64,000 nt of DNA from Fratercula arctica (lineage: Eukaryota > Chordata > Aves > Charadriiformes > Alcidae). The DNA is taken from NCBI GenBank assembly GCA_947846985.1, contig CANTUZ010000025.1, forward strand, positions 4,710,100 through 4,774,099, given 5' to 3'. Both the position numbers and the translations under genes were made by a program. Below the pieces are notes generated by a model that was given only the letters and a program-made list of their open reading frames with translations, ran no database searches and had not been told where the DNA came from. Shown in pieces: positions 49,500 to 60,357 of this stretch (its first letter is position 1; each line of letters starts with the position of its first letter).

Positions 49500-50090
49500 C
49501 AAAGAGAAAAAAACTAAGATTAGTTATATAAGGTTATGTGGAAGGGAGTGTCTGCTCCTTTAAGGGCATCTGGTCAAGGACCTTTTTTCAATGAAAAAAG
49601 GGATAATAAGAAAATGAGAAAGCCATAAACAAGAACATACCAGGGACAGTAACCTGACCACAAATGATAAGGGAGGCACTGATGAGAACCAAACCTGGTC
49701 AGGCACAGGAATGGATGAGGGTATGTGAGAGTGTGACCTTCTCAGTTGGGAAACTAAGGGAAAAAGGGGTAAACCAAAACCAAAATATACAGACAGACCT
49801 GACAAAACAAATATGGAGAAAATGACAAGAAACAAACCATGCTAGTCACACCAATTGATGGCCTCTCAAGAAACCACAGGCACCACTTCCAAGATCAACC
49901 TGGACTTTGCAACTGATAAGATTGTAAATCAGTGGGGATCCCAGACACCGGGGTGGGAGGGGGTTCAGGAATCTACAAACCCATGAAGCAACATGCAGGG
50001 GAAAGGGGGAGCAAGCAGGAACAAAGGGGGAGTAGACAGAAAGGAGTATAAAAGGGGCTGGTCCCATGTGAAGTGGGGCCTGTCAGCATG
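49500..50090 (+). repeat. Possible old LTR, left part, broken by a solo LTR
   Basis: Purine-rich, with GGAGTATAAAAGGGGCTGG (TATA box) at about 50042-50060, just before the inserted LTR. Sequence after that LTR (50832-51115) continues with a T-rich, promoter-downstream look. This fits a broken LTR, but neither edge nor second copy was found. Confidence 0.35.
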
Positions 50091-50826
50091 TCTCATGGTT
50101 TGGGCCAGACTAGCCACTTAAACAAATGACAGATGCTCTTCCCCACCTCTCCTGGAAAGGAGAGGAGGAAAAGAGAGAAAGAGACTTATGAGGTTAGAAA
50201 CTAAGCTACTTTAATGAAATATTAATAATAAAATAAAAAGGAAATAATGAAATAGAGATAATATATACAAAACCATATCAAGCTCCCAGGATGACAATCA
50301 TGTCACCAGAAGGCACTGGGGAAGTCCCAGACTGGTCTCAGCGATAGATGAGAACTGGATTCTGTATCTGGAGTCAGGAATGCACAGATCGGCATCAAAG
50401 GCAGATGAACAGACAGGATCCTCCTTGGACACCGGCCATTGAAGAAAGAGACTGACCCCTTTGATCCCTCAGCTTTTATACTGAGCATGGGGCAGATGGG
50501 ATGGAATACCCTGTTGGTCTATTTTGGGTCACCTGTCCTGTCCGCTCCTCCCTGCAGGTGGGACCCCTCTATGCTTTTCCGCTTCCGACCCTCCAACGGG
50601 GCAAATAACGAAATTAGCTGACCTTGGTTGTTATAGCAATAAGTCTAAGCAAGAGCTTCTCTGCATACCATTCCTTGGCATAAACTATAAACATTGATCT
50701 TATCACTCTGAGAATGAGCAGTTTTCTGCACAATATGCTGTTAATTTCAGAGAGTTAGAAGAGGCCTAGCTAAGAAGTAAAATTACTGAACAGAAAATTG
50801 GTTCTGTTTTACCTCAAACCAGGACA
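50091..50826 (-). repeat. Solo LTR, same family as the antisense provirus
   Basis: 736 bp. On the minus strand it starts TGTCCTGGTTTGAG; the other end has lost one base match (TCTC in place of TGTC on the plus strand). Exact 5-bp target duplication GCATG at 50086-50090 and 50827-50831. Homologous over its length to 4099-5428 (without its CR1) and, in the opposite direction, to 51608-52320. TATA-like element on the minus strand near 50477 (CAGTATAAAAG). Confidence 0.93.
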
Positions 50827-50831
50827 GCATG

Positions 50832-51124
50832 CTTGTCTGGCTGAGCCCTGTGCCTGATCACCAGAGTCTGTCCTATCTTCTTATATTTCCTTATTAATTC
50901 TTTTCTTAACTATCACTCTGTGTAATCTCATTCTCTATCCTGTGTGCATGTGTGTTCCAAGGACTAAGTGCCAGCTATTGGTGAGACCTCTGTGTGTGTG
51001 AGTGGAGTTTGGTACCAGCTACTGGAGTCAGACTGGGGCTGTAGGTGCCCTGCAACCTGTGGTATTAGCTACTGGAGTGAGTGGGGGTCCTAGCATCAGT
51101 AGTTGAGGGGCCATAGCTTTCTGG
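50832..51124. other. DNA between a solo LTR and a CR1; possible right part of an old LTR
   Basis: T-rich stretch, then repeated CAGCTACTGGAGT-like phrases at about 51013 and 51064. No gene. Confidence 0.35.
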
Positions 51125-51607
51125 ATCTAGGGAGGGTCCAAGAAGGCCAACAGCACCCTGGCTTGTATCAGCAATAGTGTGGCAAGCAGGACAAGGGAAG
51201 TGATTGCCCCCCTGTACTCAGCACTGGTAAGACTGCACCTCAAATATTGTGTACTTTGTTTTGGGCCCCTCACTACAAGAAAGACATTGAGGTGCTGGAG
51301 CGTGTCCAGAGAAGAGTAATGAAGCTGGTGAAGGGTCTAGAGGGCAAGTCTTATGAGGAGCGGCTGAGGGAACAGGGGCTGTTTAGCCTGGAGAAAAGGA
51401 GGTTGAGGGGAGATGTCATCGCTCTCTACAACTATCTGAAAGGAGGTTGTAGAGAGGTGGGGGTCCGTCTCTTCTCCCAAGTAACAGGCAACAGGACAAA
51501 AGGAAATGGCCTCAAGTTGTGCCAGGGGAGGGATATTAGGAAAAATTTCTTCACCGAAAGGGTTATCAAGCATTGGAACAGGCTTCCCAGGGAAGTGGTT
51601 GAGTCAC
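51125..51607 (+). mobile_element. CR1 LINE, left part, broken by a solo LTR
   Basis: The frame 51247-51648 holds CR1 ORF2 C-terminal sequence ([70 protein letters not shown]). It stops at 51607 in GTCAC, the left target duplication of the inserted LTR. The last residues of the frame are LTR-coded and not part of CR1. Confidence 0.93.
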
Positions 51608-52320
51608 TGTCCTGGTTTAAGGTAAAACAGAACCAATTTTCTTTTTAGAAAAATTTACTTTTTACTTTTTAGCTGGGCTTCTTCTAACTGACTAAACTCT
51701 GAAATTAACAGCATATTGATAAGACCTGATTATACCGAAGGAATGGTATGCAGAGAGGCTCTTGCTTAGACTTACTGCTATAACAACCAAGGTCAGCTAA
51801 CTTTGTTATTTGCCCCATTAGAGGGTCAGAAGCAGAAAAGCGTAGAGGGGAGGAGCGGACAGGACAGGTGACCCAAAGCTGACCAACAGGGTATTCCATC
51901 CCATCTGCATCATGCTCAGTATAAAAGCTAAGGGATCAAAAGGTCAAGTCTCTGTCTTCAATGGCCAACGTCCGAGGAGGATCCTGCCTGTTCATCTGCC
52001 TTTGATCCCGATCCGAGAATTCCTGGCTCTAGTTCCAGAATTCAGCTCTCTTCTGTCGCTGAGTCCAGTCTGGGACTTTCCCTGTGCCTGCTGGTGACAT
52101 GATTGTCATCCTGGGAGCTAGATACGGTTTTGCATATATTGTATAGTTTTTTTATTTTTATTATTCTATTATTATTTGCTATTTCCTTATTTATTATTAT
52201 TTTCATTAGTTTAGTTCTTTTTGTAAACTCGTAAATCCCCTTATCTCTTCCTCTCCTCTCTTTGGTGGGGGGGGGGGAGGATCTGTCATTCTGATTGGCC
52301 AATCCGGCCAAACCACGGCA
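51608..52320 (+). repeat. Solo LTR in a CR1, same family as 50091-50826
   Basis: 713 bp, TGTCCTGGTTTAAG...CCACGGCA. Exact 5-bp target duplication GTCAC at 51603-51607 and 52321-52325. TATA-like CAGTATAAAAGC near 51918. Inverted relative to its relative only 781 bp to the left. Includes a G run near 52266. Confidence 0.94.
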
Positions 52321-52466
52321 GTCACCATCCCTGGAGGCATTTAAAAGAGCGTAGACGTGGTGCTTAGGGACATAGTTTAGTGGTGGACTTGGCAGTGTTA
52401 GGTTAATGGCTGGACTCAATGATCTTAAGGGTCTTTGCCAACCTAAACAATTCTATGATTCTATGA
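52321..52466 (+). mobile_element. CR1 LINE, right part with 3' end
   Basis: Resumes after GTCAC with the last codons (SLEAFKR-type) and the CR1 3' non-coding part (ATGGCTGGACTCAATGATCTT), ending in ATTCTATGATTCTATGAG, the octamer repeat. This is the intact 3' terminus of the copy begun at 51125. Confidence 0.93.
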
Positions 52467-52908
52467 GATATTGGACTCTTACTGTGGATGCCTGGCCAAC
52501 ACCAGACTGTGTGACATGAGTCATCTTTGAAGTGAGACTCTGTTATCTTATTGGTCCCCCTTTAAGCTCACTTTTGGGGTAGATTTGGTTTGTTCCTCCA
52601 TCCCTGGTATGACTGGGTCCCCTTCTGGAATGGTGTGTTCCAAAACCATGTCTGTCCTTCTGAAATCTGTCTAATTCACCTAATACCAATATTATATAAC
52701 CATATGAGTAATCTATCATAAGCATATCTGCTGTTATATTGTTACTAAGTTGCTTCATTAATGATAAGTTTGTAGTAAACTGTGATAGTATATACCTACT
52801 TTGTTTTTACTGTTATTGGTGGTTGTTATACAATTGATTTGTGCCACACTGGTTAATACTATATTATTAATTGCTGTTAGTAATTTGTAATAGCTTGAGA
52901 GATATCAT
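52467..52908. other. Intergenic DNA, nothing recognised
   Basis: AT-rich in the second half. No feature supported. Confidence 0.4.
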
Positions 52909-53248
52909 AGAATGGTTTAGGTTGGAAGGGACCTTAAAGATCATCTAGTTCCAACCTCCCTGCCATGGGCAGGGACACCTCCCACTAGACCAGGCTGCTC
53001 AAAGCCCCATCCAACCTGGCCTTGAACACTTCCAGGGATGGGGCATGTACAGACTTTCTGAGCAACCTCTTCCAGTGCCTCACCACCCTCATAGTGAAAA
53101 ATTTCTTCCTGATATCCAATCTAAATCTCCCCTCTTCCAGTTTGAACCATTGCCCCTCATCCTATCACTACATGCCCTTGTAAAAAGCCCCTCTCCAGCT
53201 TTCTTGTAGGCCCCCTTCAGATACTGGAAGGCTGCTATAACGTCTCCC
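52909..53248 (-). mobile_element. CR1 LINE 3' stub
   Basis: 3' end at 52909 (plus strand ATCATAGAATGG), then the conserved CR1 3' part up to CTATAACGTCTCCCC at about 53248. It carries a 1-base deletion in the TTTGAACCATT segment, so the frame is broken. Same subfamily as 4409-4975 and 28527-30041. Confidence 0.93.
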
Positions 53249-53602
53249 CAGATGCTTCTGTCTTTAGTCAGTCATCCTTGCTGTAAATTTCTTTAAACTG
53301 TAATTGGATACTTTTCCAGTCTTCTGGGGAAGCCCCCTTTTGTCCAAGGAATTCCTGGGGATCTAGCTCATATTTGATGAAATAGAGTTGCTAAATTAAC
53401 AAAGGAATGACTAAAGATATGATTCGTTGTTCATAGTAGAAATCATGTTTTACCAGCAACTATTTTTAAGGAATGCTATATCAAAATATGCATGCTTGTA
53501 TATTCATGTTCCTGTATTTTATTTTCTGTCAAACAAGATTCTACACTGGTCTTGTTATTAATAAGTTGAGGATGATAAAAATAGGTGATTTTGAACTACA
53601 AT
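53249..53602. other. Intergenic DNA, nothing recognised
   Basis: No feature recognised. The last bases, ACAAT (53598-53602), are the left target duplication of the solo LTR that follows. Confidence 0.45.
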
Positions 53603-53962
53603 TGTCGTGGTTTGGCCTCAGACGGCAACAAAGAACCACGTGCCGCTCACTCGGGTCTTCCCAATACGGGATGAATCAGAAGAAAAAAAAGGCAAAACTC
53701 TTGGGTTGAGACAAAGGCAGTTTAACAGAACAGCAGACGGAACAAGAAAAACAGCAACAATAACACGGATAGAGGAATATACAAACACAATTATGGAACC
53801 GCCGCTCCCCACCGCTCACCGACCGGACCTGGGATGCCCCAGCCCGCTCCAAGTGGCTACTTCCTGCCCCCTCCCCCGGCAGCTCAGGGTGGGCATGGCT
53901 CACATGGCATGGAATACTGTCTCTTGGGGAGAATTAACCCTATCCCCGCTGGAACCAGGACA
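53603..53962 (-). repeat. Solo LTR of the provirus A family
   Basis: 360 bp; on the minus strand it starts TGTCCTGGTTCC and ends AAACCACGACA. It aligns end to end with the LTRs of provirus A. Exact 5-bp target duplication ACAAT at 53598-53602 and 53963-53967. This shows the A family has inserted at least twice in this window. Confidence 0.95.
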
Positions 53963-54007
53963 ACAATGTAAAACAATATCTACTCTGCTCTGATATATAC
54001 TATATAT

Positions 54008-54353
54008 TGTTGCAGAATGGCTTGAGGAGCAAGGTCATGGGACAATAGAGGAGTTATGTGAGATGAGAATAGCGTAGAAGCAAGTTACAGCTCGGCGATG
54101 GGAAAGTACTAAGTAAACAAGCCATGAGAATGCAGAAGCAAGAATAAGGAGCTGATAAGAATAGGGAACTAAGGCTGAACCCTGTCGTGTGGACAGAGAA
54201 CCAATTGCAGTGAGCAGATGACTTTTATAATTAGCCAATATTCAAGCGATGATGTAACCAGTAGCTATATAATGAAGCGTATTCGGGCAATAAACTGAAG
54301 CTTGCTTTATCACTCACATTGAGTCGGCTGCTTGTCTTCCCTCACTCGTCGCA
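54008..54353 (+). repeat. 5' LTR of provirus C
   Basis: 346 bp, TGTTGCAGAATGG...CTCGTCGCA. TATATAA at 54266-54272 and AATAAA at 54289-54294 are only about 20 bp apart, so R begins close to the polyadenylation signal. It differs from the 3' LTR by a T/C and an A/G. Confidence 0.95.
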
Positions 54354-54355
54354 AG

Positions 54356-54373
54356 TGGCGCCCGAACAGGGAC
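54356..54373 (+). promoter_or_regulatory. Primer binding site for tRNA-Lys (UUU)
   Basis: TGGCGCCCGAACAGGGAC, the exact 18-base site class used with tRNA-Lys3, two bases after the LTR end. Confidence 0.95.
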
Positions 54374-54591
54374 CCCCAGCCTTGTTCCCACCGGACAGCG
54401 AGCTCGGAAAAGCACTGGTAGCAGCGACCAGGGGGTAAAAGACAGTACATGATATGGCTGGTACATGATATGTCTGTCCGTACCTGATCTTCGGATAATT
54501 AAGAGGAGGATCGCCGTCCGAGGAAAGCTACCTAAACGGAAAAGAAAAAAGGCTGCAAACAGAGTAATCAAGGGATCACAAGTAATCAAGG

Positions 54592-55651
54592 GATCATAAA
54601 GAGGAAGTCGACACGTCGCAAAAGGATAGAGAGGTAGCTTTACAATTTTTACAATGCTTTTTAGAAAAGCGGGGAGTAGGCCCTATAAAAGATCTGGCCG
54701 GGTTAATTGCATTAGGCAAAGCTCCAGGATACTTTAAGGACCCAGACGATATGTTTGAAGTAGAAGAGTGGTGAACGTTTGGAGATTGCCTATGGGATAA
54801 AGTTATAGATGACGATAAAACTACAAAAAAGTTGATGAAATCTTGACGAGACGTTATTAACTGTATGAAAAAGTATAAGGCGAAAAGGCAGCGGTACAAA
54901 GTTTGCTGCAGCTGGCAAAAAGTGCCAGGGAAAACCTTAGTGAGAGTGCTTTACTGGAACTATTATCTTGATGCCGACAATGAGGATTGCTCAGAGATCC
55001 GACTCAGTTTTTGACCTTTCAACATGGACTAGAATTGGAGTGGAAATGTGGGAAGCAGTGCAGTCAGAGAATAAGGAAGCCTGGAACCTGGCAGGCACTT
55101 ATCGACAGGTGAAGGGACTGATTGCAGGCATGCATGGATCAGCTGTTATTGCCACCACAGCCCAGAGGGTGTTAGATGCAGCTGGGGAAGAGGGAAACAG
55201 TTCATCCTCCAATGCATTTCCTGTAATAAAGCAGTCAGAAAAGGAGTTCTGGGGTGCGTCTGACAAATGGACATTTTCGCCTCCGCAACCGACCGCTCCA
55301 CCGTACTCTGGTCTACCGGAGTCATCCATGCAGGTTCCCCCCGACTCTCCTCAGCCTATGGAAACATCATCATCCTCTGAGGACATTCGTCTGAAAACCA
55401 TCTATCCACCTAAAGATACTGCGGAGCTCCGTGACGCTCTCCGCGATCAACAGAACACTATGCAGCAACTGCTCGCGGAAATGCAGAGACTTGATAAGGG
55501 TTTGAAAGCGGGCGCGATACGGGCTGCTTATAAAAAGGCTCATGAGGTTATCAAGGAGGGTTTGCAGGCGGTTGAGGAGAGGGTGTGTGGGAGTCCGGGA
55601 ACGGGTGATCCGTCTGAAACAGCAGCGGACGAGTCTGGGGATACGCAATAG
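54592..55651 (+). pseudogene. Provirus C gag 5' part
   Basis: The first part (about 54604-54773) reads DREVALQFLQCFLEKRGVGPIKDLAGLIALGKAPGY-type sequence, matrix-like, with no in-frame ATG upstream and a TGA at 54771-54773. After a frame change, the 227-residue frame 54968-55651 continues gag: WEAVQSENKEAWNL, then a Pro/Ser-rich stretch with PTAP (a TSG101-type budding motif) in QPTAPPYSG, and a coiled, basic C-terminal part (LRDQQNTMQQLLAEMQRLDKG). No capsid major homology region or zinc knuckle follows. The matrix and linker parts remain and the rest is lost. Class II type by overall look. Confidence 0.75.
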
Positions 55652-56313
55652 TGTAATGTATCAGAAAAGGGAGATAGTGTTAAAGAATAGAAAGTGAGGA
55701 GATGGATTTGTACTATGCTAGAAGAAGCAGAGATGGGTTCATAGGATGCGAATGAGTATTTGACTCGGAAATTTTTTGCTTGTATGGATACGTGATTATT
55801 GCTTATGGTTCCCTGAAGGGTGGTCTTACAATTTGGCTCAGTGGCCAAAAGTGGGGGAGGAATTGCAAACGCGGGAGACGCTGCACTTGTCCTTGCCAGA
55901 GCCCTGCAAGGGGTTGCTGGAGGGGCACCACAAGCTCCCCCAAAGGAACCTCAGTCTTTTGAAATGACACCCCCAGTTGCAGACCCTCAGCCTAAATATG
56001 CTCAAATTCCCAATTCTGAAAAACATTACCAAAAACAGAATTCAGGAGGCAAAGAGCCAGAAGATCCCTTTGATCCTGGCCTAATAAATCCAGAGACTGA
56101 ACCTGATTTATGTCCACCTTTAACCCTGATTAAAGCTATGGCTGCCTCTGCTACAACTGCGGAGGAGATTTTACAGCAACAGAGACGAAAGTCGTTATCG
56201 CGTTCCTCCATTATTAAGCCTCCTCCATTTGCGCCAGGTATCGTGTTTGTTCCTCCTTTTCAACCGCTTATGTGTGCGCAGCCAGAATCAGGGTATAGCA
56301 GTGTATTGTCAGA
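55652..56313 (+). pseudogene. Second gag-like, proline-rich segment of provirus C
   Basis: The frame 55820-56356 encodes an Ala/Gly-rich stretch (GGGIANAGDAALVLARALQG) followed by a Pro/Glu-rich stretch (EPEDPFDPGLINPETEPDLCPP) and a basic patch (RRKSLSRSS). It looks like the end of matrix and the linker of a gag, but unlike the preceding one, so it may come from another retrovirus. I cannot assign a family. The frame runs into the RNase H fragment in another frame at 56314. Confidence 0.45.
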
Positions 56314-56917
56314 ATGTCAGGGGAGAAGGACAGAGCCAGAGCGGACGCAAGAATAAAAGAGCTGTCTAATCGGTGGCTCTTTGAGCTGCTGAGAGCGCTA
56401 CAGGCAGCGATTAAGCAACGTACTGCTCCATTTTGTGTCATCCACATTCGGAGTCACATGTGGGACCAAGGGTTAGGAGAAGGTAACGCCCGAGCAGACA
56501 GATTGGTGACAGTGGCAGCCCCCCTGAGTGAATTCATCAAAGCCAGGGAATCACATGGCATGTTCCATCAAAACGCTAAGGGATTGCATCGACAGTTCAA
56601 TGTCACTATGGATGAAGCCAGAGGAATCGTGCGTGCTTGTCCCACCTGTAGTCACCACGGCCCTGGGCTCGGTTTAGGCGTCAACCCGCGAGGATTGGGT
56701 CCTTGTGAGCTCTGGCAGATGGATGTCACACACGTTCCCGAGTTTGGACGACTGAAATATGTACATGTTACTATTGATACTTATAGTGACTTTCTTTGGG
56801 CCACAGCTCAGGCTGGCGAGAGGGCCTTACATGTAATTAGGCATCTTACGAGTTGCTTTGCCGTCATGGGACTACCACGAGAAATTAAGACCGATAATGG
56901 ACCTGCTTATACAAGTG
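56314..56917 (+). pseudogene. Provirus C RNase H end and integrase fragment
   Basis: The start reads the last RNase H motif (FCVIHIRSH...GEGNARADRLV). Integrase follows with an H-GMF-H and CPTC zinc site and the catalytic Asp residues in LWQMDVTH and IKTDNGPAY. It stops in a C-rich run at about 56918, before the catalytic Glu, so it is inactive. Sequence style is that of class II integrases. RT, which should precede it, is absent: gag-like sequence abuts the RNase H end at about 56313. Confidence 0.88.
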
Positions 56918-56968
56918 AAAACAGCCGCCCCCCCCCCCCCTCCCCCGCCCCGCCCCAGCCATTTCCCT
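56918..56968. repeat. C-rich low-complexity run
   Basis: CCGCCCCCC... run of about 50 bases that ends the integrase fragment. It is a possible recombination or expansion point, or an assembly weak spot. Confidence 0.85.
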
Positions 56969-57817
56969 GAGACAGAAGTGGTGTTTTTTGTATGTCTGCT
57001 GTGTAAGTGTGTGTGGGCGCCAATTTATATCTGCTGATCAACATCTGTGCTACTGTTTGTTTGTTGCTGTGTGCAGTGTCGTTTGGTGACTCCGCTTGAG
57101 CAGGTGTTCTGCCCGGTGTGGTACTGTTCTCGTACGTGACTAGGGCTGACACACTGTCAAGCGAAGAAGTTTGTACATACACAATGTTTAGATGTAAGGC
57201 GAGTGCACCCCAGGTAGATAGACCATGATGGGCTGTAGAACCGATGGAAGTCCTGAAATATTGGGGGTGTTTTCACCAGCCGACATGCTTACAGTCTCGG
57301 GAACAGCTTACCCATGCAGGGCGTATGACTGGTTGTTTGTTGTTTGCCTATAAGATCATGGTTGATTGGGAAAAGGAGTTAAGCCAAAATCTATAGGATG
57401 CTCTGTAGGAAAATGAGAAACTTAAGGGTGAGCTCTTGTTGCAAGGCAGACTTTTATGTCAGCCGTAAGTGATAAAAAAAAAAAAAAAAAAAAAGAGAAA
57501 AAAGAGAAAAAAGAGAAAAAAAAAAGAAAAGAGAAAAAAAGAAAAAGGAAGAGAAAAAAGAAAGGAAAAAGAAAAAAGGGAACAATTAGAAGGGAAATGT
57601 GCCGTCTTAGCACAAAAGTATGCCATATATGCTACAAGACAGCAGCAGAAAAAGAGAAATAAGACACCTGATTCAAGCAGTATTATAGAGATATGTTTTG
57701 GGTTTTTTTCCTATATGTATATATGTTATTGCACGCCTTTGTAAATTACTCTGTGTTATACCCTGTAAGACTAAATGAACCCCAGCAGAAGCAGTCTCTT
57801 GAGCAGGGGGGTGGAAT
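56969..57817 (+). other. Unassigned retroviral DNA with A/G-rich tract
   Basis: Starts as GT-rich DNA. The stretch 57357-57470 reads IMVDWEKELSQNL and ENEKLKGELLLQG with stops, like the start of a gag with a coiled segment. From 57473 to 57590 it is an AAAAGAGAAAAAAGAG-type low-complexity run, which gives spurious poly-Lys frames. A purine-rich tract (GAGCAGGGGGGTGGAA) just before 57818 looks like a polypurine tract. I cannot assign a family. Confidence 0.4.
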
Positions 57818-58128
57818 ATGGGAAAGCAACGGAAGATCAGCAAGGAGGATTGTAAATATGCTCAAGGGACTCGCACCTGGGTGCTGGAAAACACATCTAT
57901 CACACTAATTGTTATTCAGTCTCAGATGCTTGCAAGAAAAACACTTAGATGACATAAGTCTGTAATGGACTCAGGGACACCTTATCTAGCTGCCTGAGAA
58001 TCTTGGCCTGTTGTGGAAGAAGATCAAAGCACAGTCCCAGCAAGAACAGGGAGTCCGCATGCGCTCTTGCTAACAAGGACTCTTTCGATGCCAAGGATTC
58101 TTGATAACAAGGACTCTCTCGCTGCCAG
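57818..58128 (+). repeat. U3 fragment of LTR family D inside provirus C
   Basis: Aligns closely with the left two-thirds of the solo LTR at 62787-63283 (GGGAAAGCAAC, GACTCGCACCTGG, CTTAGATGACATAAGTCTGT, GGACACCTTATCTAGCTGC). About 34 bases around the TATA-like TTTAAATAC of the solo copy are missing here (near 58038). It is preceded by a polypurine-like tract and followed directly by Env sequence. Confidence 0.88.
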
Positions 58129-58617
58129 GGATAAATTTAGTAATGCTACTAGTACAGCTGTTTCTGAGTTATTGCTAGATGTAGATAGTATTCAACATGC
58201 AATGCTGCAAAACAGAGCTGCTATTGATTTTTTGCTTTTAGCTCACGGACACAGTTGTCAAGATTTTAAAGGACTGTGTTGTATGAGTCTAAGTGACCAC
58301 TCCAAATCCATCCATGCCCAGTTGCAAGAACTGCACCGACCGAGCCAGCGACTTGTGGAGACCACTGGGTGAAATCTCTTTGCTGGATGGACTTGGGGGT
58401 GGGGTTGGTTGAAGGAAATTATACTCATTATCTGTGTGGAAGGAATCTGTCTGTTATGTTTAGTATGCTGTTTGCTATGTTTAATAAGCATTATACGATC
58501 AGTTGCAGATGTTGCTTTGCATCATACCCTTGTACAAGTTATAGAATACTGTTGTGTCCCAACTATGGGCCACGGGGTAGCATGTGTATGGGATAATAGA
58601 GGATGGTTCGAGTGAGA
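58129..58617 (+). pseudogene. Env transmembrane segment 1 (alpha-type) of provirus C
   Basis: Reads in frames at about 58130-58372 and 58409-58615. The first part has the [12 protein letters not shown] heptad/immunosuppressive-type motif, then a CX6CC site (CQDFKGLCC) and [10 protein letters not shown] hydrophobic membrane anchor follows (LIICVEGICLLCLVCCLLCL) in another frame. The style is that of avian alpharetroviral-type Env. The surface subunit and fusion peptide are absent. It would not be made as an envelope protein. Confidence 0.87.
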
Positions 58618-59174
58618 CACGACGGAGAATTACTAGTTGAACCAAACCCAGTATGCATGTTGGGAAAAAGGGACTCAGTACTGTTGCTGAAAAACTATAT
58701 GTGTATCCATGAGACCCTAACTTTCAAAGAAGAAGATAACAAGGAGGGAGTACAAGGGAGTCAGGTATCAGACATCCGCAGTTAGCAAAGCTGGATCATG
58801 AGTCTGGTGAGGCTCGCTGTATGTGCTGGCCACGCATGCAGCGACCCTAGCCTGTACTTTTCCATTCAATCCGGGACAGGATATAAGGGGGCTGTCTCGG
58901 ATCGGAGAGAGGGGGTCAGACATGAGCGCACTTTGAAGATACAGGGGATGCCCTGAAGTGCTGTGTCTGCCCACCCCCCCTCCCTGGTAGGTTCCACGTT
59001 CATTAACCCCAACAGCTCAGAAAGCATTACAGCACATTGCAGATTTGTTTATGATACATCAAAAATTTCAACCTTACACCCTGATAGGACAGTGGGATGA
59101 TACACTCGCAAAGAGCCTGACTGCATTAGAGTGAGTATTTTTGCCACATAACTTTTCAAAAAACAGTAACTACG
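58618..59174 (+). other. Unassigned DNA within provirus C
   Basis: Short frames without known domains. The stretch 59040-59130 reads IADLFMIHQKFQPYTLIGQWDD-type sequence, which could be retroviral. Nothing firm. Confidence 0.35.
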
Positions 59175-59634
59175 ATGATTGAAATGTTAGCACGATTGAT
59201 TTCACGGGGTCGTTTGCACTATCAGCAGCCAGCTCCTCTGCCATCATTTGTGGGGATTACCCTGCGAATGCTTACACCTGATGAACTTTGGCAATTCGAT
59301 GTTATACACATTATGGAATTGGGACGTTTGCGCTATGTACATGTTTCAGTTGATTTGTTTTCTCACCTTGTTGTAGCTAGTGCTCATATAGGAGAAAAGG
59401 CTCGTGATGTTATTCGACATTAGTTGCAATGCCTTGCAGTCATGGGAGTACCGAAAACTGTAAAAACTGATAACAGACCAGCTTATGTGTTCGCTAAAAT
59501 ACAGGTCTCTTTACAGACATGGGGTATCAAACATGTCATCTTTGTCATCCAATGCTTGTCATGCCCTGTAGTTTAGGTTGCTTACAGAAAATAGTGCAAA
59601 AAATGATTAATCAAGCTTTTTGTTGCATAAAAAA
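59175..59634 (+). pseudogene. Second integrase fragment of provirus C
   Basis: The frame 59175-59423 has ELWQFDVIHIMELGRLRYVHV, the segment with the first catalytic Asp, and further on VKTDNRPAY with the second, after a TAG at about 59421-59423. It differs from the integrase at 56314-56917, so it is a separate origin, not a duplication. The catalytic Glu region is lost in frameshifts. The fragment ends in an A-rich stretch that leads into a polypurine tract. Confidence 0.82.
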
Positions 59635-59635
59635 T

Positions 59636-59648
59636 AAAAAAGGGGGAA
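59636..59648 (+). promoter_or_regulatory. Internal polypurine tract (family E)
   Basis: AAAAAAGGGGGAA directly before TGTGGAGATG. The real 3' polypurine tract of provirus C (60391-60406) has the same layout. Confidence 0.75.
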
Positions 59649-59649
59649 T

Positions 59650-59968
59650 TGTGGAGATGATAGAGAGCAGCGTAGGGAATCTGTTTGGCCTTGATGAGAC
59701 AAAGCTGTACCCGTGAGAGGCGCCTTGAGAAGCAAGTGCCAGGAGATATCAGCAAGGAAAGGAATGTGAAAAGCAAAGCTGCTGCTCTGTGTGAACAGTC
59801 AGAGACGATCAGTTAAAAGACACTGAGAAGCACGTGGCAATCGACCCTCAACCTATCAGCAGGATGCTGCCCGCGCGTGGACAGCTCGTGAAAATAGCAT
59901 GCAACCAATCAGTAAGAGTTAGAGCGCGTGAACAGATAGCATAATACTATAAATGTAACGATAGCCAA
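59650..59968 (+). repeat. U3 fragment of LTR family E inside provirus C
   Basis: Starts TGTGGAGATGATAGAG right after a polypurine tract, and has a TATA-like ACTATAAATG at about 59947-59956. It then breaks into Env sequence at about 59969, roughly where the transcript would start. No other copy was found in the window, so the LTR call rests on the PPT, the TG start and the TATA box. Confidence 0.65.
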
Positions 59969-60357
59969 TGTCACCACAGAAATAATTGAAAGTTTGTTAG
60001 AAGATCAGAATAGCCTGCGCCATGCGATTTTGCAAAATAAAGCAGCAATTGACTTTTTGTTATTAGCTCAAGGACATGGTTGCGAAGATTTTGAGGGCAT
60101 GTGTTGTATGAATTTGTCCGATCACAGTGAATCAATTCACAAACAGTTGCAGTGGTTAAAAGAACATACAAACAAAATTCAGCAAACTCATGGGTTTTTT
60201 GATGAGTGGCTAACTAGCTTGTTTGGAAGTATTAGAATTGCTTGTTGAAGGCTTGCATATTATAATAATTCTTGTAATCATAAATTTGTGCTTATGTGTA
60301 GTCCTTTCTTGTATTAAGAGAGCTATGTTAAAAGTAATAAACCAAGCCTGGATTGCT

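Noticed and set aside
51603..51648. C-terminal end of the CR1 frame at 51247-51648
   Set aside because: The last residues are encoded by the inserted LTR.
57061..57090. TTTGGTGACTCCG as a possible primer binding site
   Set aside because: Only a partial match to known sites and no LTR end directly before it.
57456..57744. Frames with very long Lys/Glu/Arg runs
   Set aside because: They are the translation of an A/G-rich low-complexity tract and have no domain; not a gene.
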